A DNA stretch of 15,505 nucleotides from a bacterium. Its GTDB lineage: Bacteria > SM23-31 > JAUVVT01. A model generated the notes under the pieces. It did not search any database and had not been told where the DNA came from. It worked only from the letters and a program-made list of their open reading frames with translations. Position numbers and translations under genes: made by a program. The stretch is from contig JAUWXV010000066.1 in the NCBI GenBank assembly GCA_030616165.1, positions 1-15,505 of the forward strand, given 5' to 3'. Below are positions 6,360 to 12,624 of this stretch, in pieces; position 1 is the first letter of the stretch; each line of letters starts with the position of its first letter.

Positions 6360-7718
6360 TTATACCAGTTTATCTCTGTTCTCGTAGATTTTCAAGATAG
6401 CGTCGGCGATGTCATCCATATCTTTCTTGGTTCCAATGAAAAATTCACCAGAAAACCCCATTGTTTCTTCACAGAGTTGGTCACACTCCGGGCAGTGATT
6501 CTGTTCACGGTATTTATTCAGTCTCTCCTTTGAATAAATTTTCTGAAAACTCTTAGAATTTAGAGTTTCTTCAATTAAGCCCTCTTTATTTATTGGAAGA
6601 CCTTCTATAACTCCTAATCCCCATGAACAGGAAATTCCTTCAGCCCTCAGTGCAGAGAGAAATTTTTCCCGCGGGATGCCGTTAAATTGCTCTTTTTTGT
6701 ACCTCAAGGCATACTTATAGTATGCAGTTCTTGTTGTTTCTTTATAGTCCTTTCGTGGAATTATACCTGGTATCTCTTTAATTCTCGATGTTAAATAGTC
6801 TGCGTTTTCGGAGCGCTTTTCAGTCTGCTCTTCAACATGGTAAATTTGAGTGTCTAACAAGGCAGCATGAATTGTGGAAATTCTGTATTTAGTTCCCAAT
6901 ATGGGATGCCCACCTCTGTCCCGCGGCATATACTTTCCCCTTGGTCTTCCAAAGTTATGGAAAGAGTAACATCTGTCAATTACTTTCTCGTCATCTCCAA
7001 GAATCACTCCACCTTCACCACAGGTGAGATTTTTACTGGTCTGGAAACTAAAACATCCAAGGTCGCTAAGTGTTCCAACCTTTTTGCCTCTCCATTCTGC
7101 AAAGATTGCCTGACATGCATCTTCTATCACTTTAAGGTTATACTTTCCTGCAATAGCATTAATTTTATCCATATTCGCAACTCCACCGTTGATATGGACT
7201 GGCAGAATTGCTTTTGTGTTTTCCGTGATTTTTTCTTCCATTTTATCCGGATTTATCTGAAATGTTTCAGGGTCTATATCCACGAAAACCGGCAGTGCAT
7301 CTTCTAATAGAATTGCATCCACCGTTGCAACAAAAGTATAAGGAGTAGTAAGAACTTCATCTCCAGCGCCTATTCCAAGTGCGTGGAGAGCGGCATTGAG
7401 TGCCTGGGTTCCAGACCCGGTAAGAAGGCAGTATTTTGATCCCATCAATTCGGCAAACCTTTCTTCAACAGTTGTGACCAATTTACCCCTCGACCATCTT
7501 CCACTGCGCAGTGCAGATAGAACTGATTTTTCGTCTGTTTCATCAATGATTGGCCAGGAAGGAAAGCGTTTAGTTCTAACGGGATTACCGCCAAGGACTG
7601 CAAGTTCACCTGCTTTTTTATTTCCATAGGCAGTAATTCCGCCCGACGAAACAGCAGCAATAGTGCCTGCCGACGCAGTGCCTAAAAATTGCCGCCTGGT
7701 TAAATTATTTTTTTTCAT
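6360..7718 (-). CDS. DegT/DnrJ/EryC1/StrS-family PLP aminotransferase with Tat signal (paralogue A)
   Basis: Fold-type I PLP enzyme of 452 residues. Residues 1-32 form a twin-arginine signal (LTRRQFLG at 6-13, then an Ala/Gly-rich hydrophobic stretch), so the folded protein is predicted to be exported. The enzyme part begins near LAVLGG (39-44). Phosphate-binding GSGTQAL is at 101-107, the PLP-ring aspartate is D200 in IEDACQA, and the Schiff-base lysine is K229 in SFQTSKN followed by CGEGG, so catalysis looks intact. A Cys-containing CPECDQLC segment lies near the C-terminus. The family normally uses nucleotide-sugars or related ketones in the cytoplasm; a periplasmic location is hard to reconcile with that, and the substrate is unknown. 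The start has GGAG (7728-7725) six bases upstream. It lies 76 bp downstream of paralogue B and is probably cotranscribed. Confidence 0.85.
   Translation of the reverse strand: MKKNNLTRRQFLGTASAGTIAAVSSGGITAYGNKKAGELAVLGGNPVRTKRFPSWPIIDETDEKSVLSALRSGRWSRGKLVTTVEERFAELMGSKYCLLTGSGTQALNAALHALGIGAGDEVLTTPYTFVATVDAILLEDALPVFVDIDPETFQINPDKMEEKITENTKAILPVHINGGVANMDKINAIAGKYNLKVIEDACQAIFAEWRGKKVGTLSDLGCFSFQTSKNLTCGEGGVILGDDEKVIDRCYSFHNFGRPRGKYMPRDRGGHPILGTKYRISTIHAALLDTQIYHVEEQTEKRSENADYLTSRIKEIPGIIPRKDYKETTRTAYYKYALRYKKEQFNGIPREKFLSALRAEGISCSWGLGVIEGLPINKEGLIEETLNSKSFQKIYSKERLNKYREQNHCPECDQLCEETMGFSGEFFIGTKKDMDDIADAILKIYENRDKLV
7650..7718 (-). repeat. Tat-signal coding segment, copy A
   Basis: This 69-base stretch, from the ATG through the Tat signal, matches 9085-9153 at 66 of 69 positions. 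The downstream enzyme parts differ at roughly half of their residues. The gene ends also match (IYENRDKL then stop, then ATAATCAGAAA), so whole-gene duplication with later homogenisation of the 5' end is likely. Confidence 0.85.
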
Positions 7719-7794
7719 TTCTAACTCCGATTATTGTGATAAAATTATAAAATACTTTTCAAGAAACTTCTCGCTTTTTTTATCTTCTTTCTGA

Positions 7795-9153
7795 TTATGT
7801 TAGTTTATCTCTGTTTTCATAGATTTTCAAAATGCCATTGTAAATATTATCTGTATCTTCTTTTGTTCCGGATAAAGCCCAGTGCCATATTCCGATTGAT
7901 TCTTTACAGCGTTGAGCATTATTCGGGCATTCATTTTCTTCACGGTACTTTTTAAGTCTTTCATTTGAAAAAATTTTCTTAAATGTTCTTGAATTTAATG
8001 TATTCTCAATAACTGGTTCTTTATTTAATTCAAAAATGCTTTGGCGAAATGTTGGAATTCCCTCTGCATTTAGAGCCTTTTCAAAAACATCCAGTGAAAC
8101 ATCATTAAAGTGTTCCTTTTTATATCTGAAATCATAAGTATAATAAGTTGCCTTTCCTTGACCTTCATAATGCTTTTGAGGGAGTATTCCAGGAATATCT
8201 TTAAGATTTGATGTTAAATATTCTGCATTTTCAGTTCTCCGATTAACACGTTCTTCAAGTAAATCCAGCTGAGGCAGCAATACAGAACCCTCAAACTCAT
8301 TCATTCTATACTTAGGAGCTCCAATCATCCATCTTCTCCTTGCTGGGCTGCCTGTTTCGGTTTCAACTCCTAGTGTATGGAAAGAATAACACCTATTCAT
8401 TAACTCGTCGTCATTACCAATAGCTGCTCCTCCTTCTCCGCAGCCAATAATCTTACTGGCCTGAAAACTAAAACATCCTATGTCGCCCAAGGAGCCACAC
8501 TTTTTACCTTTGTATTCTGTGAAAAGTGCCTGACATGCATCTTCAACTACCATAAGATTATGCTTTTTTGCAATTTTATTGATTCCGTCCATATCAGCTG
8601 ATAAGCCTGCTATATGAACGGGTTCAACAGCTTTTGTATTGCCGTTTATCTTTTCCTCCATTTTGGCAGGGTCCATCTGAAATGTCTCAATATCTATATC
8701 CACAAATACTGGTAGAGCATTTAAAAGAATAATCGCATTCACTGAAGCAATAAATGTGTATGGTGTAACAAGAACCTCATCTCCGGCATCAACTCCGACA
8801 GCATATAATGCAGAGTGTAATGCTTGTGTTCCTGAACCGGTTCCAACACACTTTTTAGTCCCGGTTAACTCGGCTAACCTCTTTTCAAATGTGCTGACCT
8901 TCTTTGCACCTCTTTCAAACCTATACCATTTACCGCTCTTATATGTAGAAAGAAGCGATTCCTCAATAGATTCATGAGTTTGGGGCCATGGAAAAGATTT
9001 ATTTACTGCACGCTGGCCGCCAAGGATTGCAAGTTTTGTGGCATCTTTACTCGTTTTTCCACAAGCAGGAATTGCCCCTGATGCAACAGCAGCAATAGCA
9101 CCTGCCGACGCAGTGCCTAAAAATTGCCGCCTGGTTAAATTGTTTTTTTTCAT
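7795..9153 (-). CDS. DegT/DnrJ/EryC1/StrS-family PLP aminotransferase with Tat signal (paralogue B)
   Basis: Paralogue of the gene at 6360-7718, also 452 residues. The first 18 residues are identical (MKKNNLTRRQFLGTASAG), giving a Tat signal. Here the end of the signal reads GAIPACG, so C31 could be a lipobox cysteine (I-P-A-C), making this a candidate Tat lipoprotein; the position is tyrosine in paralogue A. Enzyme motifs: LAILGG at 41-46, GSGTQAL at 106-112, PLP aspartate D205 in VEDACQA, Schiff-base lysine K234 in SFQASKI, CGEGG at 238-242. All catalytic positions are present. A CPNNAQRC segment near the C-terminus matches the CPxxxxxxC region of the family. The Shine-Dalgarno GAGGAGA (9167-9161) lies 7 bp upstream and a promoter candidate is at 9216-9243. 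Substrate is unknown. Confidence 0.85.
   Translation of the reverse strand: MKKNNLTRRQFLGTASAGAIAAVASGAIPACGKTSKDATKLAILGGQRAVNKSFPWPQTHESIEESLLSTYKSGKWYRFERGAKKVSTFEKRLAELTGTKKCVGTGSGTQALHSALYAVGVDAGDEVLVTPYTFIASVNAIILLNALPVFVDIDIETFQMDPAKMEEKINGNTKAVEPVHIAGLSADMDGINKIAKKHNLMVVEDACQALFTEYKGKKCGSLGDIGCFSFQASKIIGCGEGGAAIGNDDELMNRCYSFHTLGVETETGSPARRRWMIGAPKYRMNEFEGSVLLPQLDLLEERVNRRTENAEYLTSNLKDIPGILPQKHYEGQGKATYYTYDFRYKKEHFNDVSLDVFEKALNAEGIPTFRQSIFELNKEPVIENTLNSRTFKKIFSNERLKKYREENECPNNAQRCKESIGIWHWALSGTKEDTDNIYNGILKIYENRDKLT
9085..9153 (-). repeat. Tat-signal coding segment, copy B
   Basis: Partner of the segment at 7650-7718, differing at three of 69 bases. Two of the differences are adjacent and change a threonine (copy A) to an alanine (copy B) at residue 19; the third is silent in an asparagine codon. 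Such DNA-level identity next to a much more diverged coding region points to recent gene conversion or strong constraint on this sequence. Confidence 0.85.
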
Positions 9154-9215
9154 CTTTAACTCTCCTCATTAATAAATGTTATGTTCAATTAGATATATAT
9201 TTTTAATACTTGATT

Positions 9216-9243
9216 ATTATCTAAACCAGTAATATAATGGCAA
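9216..9243 (-). promoter_or_regulatory. Candidate promoter for the two Tat-signal aminotransferases
   Basis: On the minus strand TTGCCA (9243-9238, 5/6 to consensus) is followed by a 16-bp spacer and GATAAT (9221-9216, 5/6). It lies in the 158-bp gap after the third aminotransferase and would give a leader of about 55 bases before the ATG at 9153. This would let paralogues B and A be expressed apart from the upstream genes. It is AT-rich DNA, so a chance match remains possible. Confidence 0.4.
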
Positions 9244-9311
9244 TTAAAATTATTATGCAGAATATATTTATTTGAATAAGAGAAATATCTACTTTTATCC
9301 CTCCCTGGATT

Positions 9312-10640
9312 TTATCTCTCCTTTGCCGTTTGCATTTTCGTCCAGTCCATATCTGGTTTTTTTTCTATCTTCGTCACTTTAATCTTTCTAACTTCATCAA
9401 CATTTTCTACAACCTTCTTAAAGGCATTAATATACTGGTCCAACAAATCTTTCTCTGCCTGGGGGAAGGTAGGCAGAGCCAGCAGTTCTTGATGTAGTTT
9501 TTCTGTGACAGGTAAATCTCCCCGGTTATAGGTTACTTTTCTCTTTACGTGTTGACAATTCCAGGGACATCCCTTTCCCCACATATCAGACTCCTGAAAA
9601 ATAGGCTGAAGATGCAACAATTCATACCTTTCAGTTGTAACTTCAACGCCTTCTGCCTGCAGGGCAGCAATGAAGTTTTCCCTCTCTAATCCTCCAAGTT
9701 GTTCTGATTTGTATTTGATTCGGTAACAATAATAAGTCCGTTTGACATCTGTTGGAGATTTAATTGTCTCTATGCCTTTAATTTTTCCCAATTCGGAGTT
9801 CAAATACTCATGATTTTCATTTCTCAGTTTATTTCTTTCATCCAGATGCTTAAGTTGTACCCTGATGATTGCTGCGGCTAAAGGATGAATCCTGTACTTA
9901 TAGCCGAAACAGGTATGAGAAAATTTTCGATATCTGGAATCTTCGGGTAAACCCGGTAACCTTTCATAATGTCCAAGAGTCACCGCTCTTTCATAATATT
10001 CCCGATTATCCGTGATTAGCAATCCTCCCTCAATAGCAGGTAACAATTTAGTAGCCTGGAAACTAAAACAGCCGATACCGCCGATTGTTCCTATCTTTTT
10101 ACCTTTATATTCTGCTCCGTGAGCATGTGCTGCGTCTTCTATAACTTTTATATTATACTTTTGAGCAATATCCATGATTTCATCCATAGCGCAGGGCAAA
10201 CCACAAAGATGAACCACAACAATTGCTTTTGTTTGGGGAGTAATTTTTTTTTCAAAATCTTGAAGGTCTATATTTAATGTTTCCGGATTTACCTCCGCAA
10301 ACACCGGGATTGCATTACAGGATAGTATTTGCATAGTAGATGCCCAAAAAGTAAGAGAAGGGGTTATGACTTCATCACCGGGACCAATCCCCAAGGCAAA
10401 AAGGGCACTGTGAATTGCAGAGGTGCCATTATTATGAGCCAATACATATTTTGACCCGGAGTAATTTTTGAATTCCTCTTCGAACCTGTATGCTTCCTCA
10501 TAAAAGGAATAATCAGGCATCTGCATTACCCTTTTTACTGCTTCGAAATCCTCATCACCAAATTGGGGCCACTTCAGAGATTCAGTTTGGTCTAAAGCCA
10601 CAGCCCTCTCTCCTCCGTTAATGGCTAACTTTTCACCCAT
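9312..10640 (-). CDS. DegT/DnrJ/EryC1/StrS-family PLP aminotransferase, cytoplasmic (paralogue C)
   Basis: PLP-dependent aminotransferase of 442 residues without a signal peptide; it begins directly with the enzyme (MGEKLAINGGERAV), so it should stay in the cytoplasm. Phosphate-loop NNGTSAIHSAL is at 70-80, PSLTFWAS at 94-101, the PLP aspartate D169 in IEDAAHAHGAEYKGKK, and Schiff-base lysine K198 in SFQATKL with EGG following at 204-206. The C-terminal part carries a CPWNC segment and a longer tail (about 30 residues, ending KMQTAKER) than its two Tat-tagged neighbours. A good Shine-Dalgarno AAAGGAGA (10656-10649) lies 8 bp upstream. The family makes amino-sugars or aminocyclitols from keto precursors using Glu or Gln; the exact substrate cannot be read. 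It is more diverged from paralogues A and B than they are from each other. Confidence 0.85.
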   Translation of the reverse strand: MGEKLAINGGERAVALDQTESLKWPQFGDEDFEAVKRVMQMPDYSFYEEAYRFEEEFKNYSGSKYVLAHNNGTSAIHSALFALGIGPGDEVITPSLTFWASTMQILSCNAIPVFAEVNPETLNIDLQDFEKKITPQTKAIVVVHLCGLPCAMDEIMDIAQKYNIKVIEDAAHAHGAEYKGKKIGTIGGIGCFSFQATKLLPAIEGGLLITDNREYYERAVTLGHYERLPGLPEDSRYRKFSHTCFGYKYRIHPLAAAIIRVQLKHLDERNKLRNENHEYLNSELGKIKGIETIKSPTDVKRTYYCYRIKYKSEQLGGLERENFIAALQAEGVEVTTERYELLHLQPIFQESDMWGKGCPWNCQHVKRKVTYNRGDLPVTEKLHQELLALPTFPQAEKDLLDQYINAFKKVVENVDEVRKIKVTKIEKKPDMDWTKMQTAKER

Positions 10641-10648
10641 AATATATA

Positions 10649-10656
10649 TCTCCTTT
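10649..10656 (-). promoter_or_regulatory. Shine-Dalgarno of aminotransferase paralogue C
   Basis: Minus-strand AAAGGAGA sits 8 bp before the ATG at 10640 and confirms that this protein starts without a signal peptide. No in-frame upstream extension with a Tat motif is seen. Confidence 0.65.
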
Positions 10657-10866
10657 AATAATATTTAGATTTACTTTTCCGATAATCTTCTTTTCGTATC
10701 AGGTTAAACAATATTTAGACATGTATTAAAAAAATGTTTCTCTCCAAATCCTTAATTAAATAGGTTTGTTTGCCCGACACAAACGGTGGAAATTTTTCAA
10801 CTATTGAGCACAAAATCTATATACAATGAATTCGATTTAATTTATCTGAGAATCGGGCTTCCTGAA

Positions 10867-12117
10867 TTACCCGAAATAATCTAACAGACCAATTACACCG
10901 TAGTATGACATAATAATTGAAAAAACAATTGCTCCAATACATGCAAAATTCATTAGCGCCGAATTTTTGTATTCTCCCATATACTTCTGGTTTAAAAGGA
11001 TAGTGATTGCAATAGTTGACAATGGAAGAATCACTGCTAAAAGTGCCATAGTTATAATCATAAGAAATACGGGCTTGGTTTTGATATATGGTCCAACCAA
11101 TCCAATCAGGATACCAATTGAAACAAAAAGCCGACTGATTCCGGATGCAGGATTAATACCTGAATTCGTATAATCGGAGATGACCCAGGGCGCGATCAGG
11201 ATAGTCGGGATAAGACTCGATAAACCTGCGCCAACAATACCAATAATAAAGAGAGAATTCGCAAATCCCCCAGCCAATGGTTCAAGAGTCCTGATCATAT
11301 CAACAGCGTCTTCAACCGGTTTATTAATTACATATAAAGTACCAGCGGCACATATCATAACGGCGATACTGAGAATAAACATCATAAATACCGATATCAC
11401 CGTATCAGTGAGTGCCTGTTTTCCCTGACCGAGCCTCCATCCCTTTGCCTTAATGATGATGCTGCGACAATATAATATGGCTGAACCAAAGGTTGTACCA
11501 GCCATGCCAGCCACAATTAATGCTGCATTCGGTTCTTTCGGAACTCTTGGAACCAGTCCCGTTACAATCTCCCGCCATGAGGGAACTACCAAAAACGTGG
11601 TAGCCACAAAACAAAGCCCCATAATCGACACCAACACCGCCAATAGTCTTTCCAGATATTGATAGCTTCCCGTCCAGAGAATAGTAAAAAGAATGGCTGA
11701 TATGAATATGGTCAAACCAAATTTTATTCCCCCGGCATAATATCCGGCAGTATATTTAATCCATTCTTGAAGCAGATCTACTATAATAGCCATCAGCCCG
11801 GTAATACCGACAAACTCGGCTACTATAACAGCAGCCATTATAAAAAGACTGACCTGTTTACCAAATGGAAATCGCTGCTTGATGGCATATAAGATTGTAT
11901 CACCCGTAACCAGCGTATATCTGCTAAAAGCCAGGATTCCTATGAATGTAAAAAGACAGGATAATACTACTGTCCATGTCAGTGACATCCCCCACCTCGA
12001 CCCTGCCGAAGCCATTGTGGTCACGCTCCCTGTACCAATATTATAACCAATCAGAAATAATCCCGGTCCCAATAAAGCTAAAAGTTTACTAAACTGCTTT
12101 AAACCTCTTTTTCCCAT
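10867..12117 (-). CDS. Nramp-superfamily transporter lacking the canonical metal-binding motif
   Basis: Inner-membrane protein of 416 residues with about 11 hydrophobic segments. The N-terminal LLALLGPGLFLIGYNIGTGS (12-31) and the following ASAGSRWGMSLTWTVVLSC align well with Nramp TM1 and TM2. The metal-binding DPGN of TM1 is replaced by IGTG (27-30), and the TM6 MPH-type motif is replaced by AGTTFGSAILYCRS (206-219). Canonical Mn/Fe transport is therefore unlikely; loss of these residues is known in Nramp-related proteins with other substrates, such as the Mg-transporting NRMT group. The start has only a weak GGGA-like site at about ten bases, but the N-terminus matches the family. It lies 226 bp upstream of the aminotransferase genes on the same strand, so a shared transcript is possible but not shown. 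Confidence 0.8.
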   Translation of the reverse strand: MGKRGLKQFSKLLALLGPGLFLIGYNIGTGSVTTMASAGSRWGMSLTWTVVLSCLFTFIGILAFSRYTLVTGDTILYAIKQRFPFGKQVSLFIMAAVIVAEFVGITGLMAIIVDLLQEWIKYTAGYYAGGIKFGLTIFISAILFTILWTGSYQYLERLLAVLVSIMGLCFVATTFLVVPSWREIVTGLVPRVPKEPNAALIVAGMAGTTFGSAILYCRSIIIKAKGWRLGQGKQALTDTVISVFMMFILSIAVMICAAGTLYVINKPVEDAVDMIRTLEPLAGGFANSLFIIGIVGAGLSSLIPTILIAPWVISDYTNSGINPASGISRLFVSIGILIGLVGPYIKTKPVFLMIITMALLAVILPLSTIAITILLNQKYMGEYKNSALMNFACIGAIVFSIIMSYYGVIGLLDYFG

Positions 12118-12536
12118 TGGCGTCCCAGTTTGAAAACTTATTTCATTCCCTAATTTTGAGTATTTTTTTTATTTTGAAAAATTTGAAAATTGATTTTAAT
12201 TAGATTTTCTTGTAAGTTAATAATTTTTCTATAAATTACTAAATATTATTATTAAACTCAAAGATTTTTTAAAAATTACTTGAAACTTAAAATAATTTTT
12301 GTTATTATCTTGAGTGACAACTTACTTATTATTACTGCATATCATACAATTCAATTTTAATGATAATTTACTAAAATTAATATGGCTAAATAAAGAGGAA
12401 ATATTGACTTAAGATTTTAAATATAGTAAATTATGATTAAAATTCTTTAGATTAGTCATAAATGGCAGAAACTTACTCATAGAGAAGGCAGATCGAAATT
12501 CTTAAGGGCTTTCTTGTTAAATTATTCTCTATACTC

Positions 12537-12565
12537 TTGCAGAACTGATACTCTTTTTTTATACA
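12537..12565 (+). promoter_or_regulatory. Weak candidate promoter of the multi-PAS kinase
   Basis: TTGCAG and TATACA are spaced by 17 bp and lie about 60 bp upstream of the kinase start. The matches are only 3/6 and 4/6, so this is a guess based on spacing and position. Confidence 0.25.
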
Positions 12566-12612
12566 ACTTAGACATTTATTATTAAAATATATATGACAAA
12601 TATTATATTTTT

Positions 12613-12616
12613 GGAG
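12613..12616 (+). promoter_or_regulatory. Shine-Dalgarno of the multi-PAS kinase
   Basis: GGAG (in TTGGAGAT) lies 8 bases before the ATG at 12625. It fixes the start of a reading frame that then stays open to the end of the window. Confidence 0.65.
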
Positions 12617-12624
12617 ATTAAAAA

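Larger units (their letters stand above)
12118..12624. other. AT-rich divergent intergenic region
   Basis: No gene, RNA or repeat is seen in these 507 bases between the leftward transporter and the rightward kinase; both must be transcribed from here. Long A/T runs dominate. I found no convincing promoter for the transporter. For the kinase, a weak TTGCAG (12537-12542), 17 bp, TATACA (12560-12565) pair is the best candidate. Confidence 0.5.

Noticed and set aside
6867-7307. Rightward 146-codon open frame opposite the first aminotransferase
   Set aside because: It lies fully antisense to a well-conserved enzyme coding region, has no recognisable domain and no clear ribosome site.
7744-7749. 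Perfect minus-strand TATAAT upstream of aminotransferase paralogue A
   Set aside because: No acceptable -35 is found at 15-19 bp (TTGAAA is only 7 bp away); the region is AT-rich, and cotranscription with paralogue B is simpler.
9312-10640. Possible missed Tat signal upstream of aminotransferase paralogue C
   Set aside because: A strong Shine-Dalgarno is directly in front of the ATG at 10640 and the protein begins at the conserved start of the enzyme domain.
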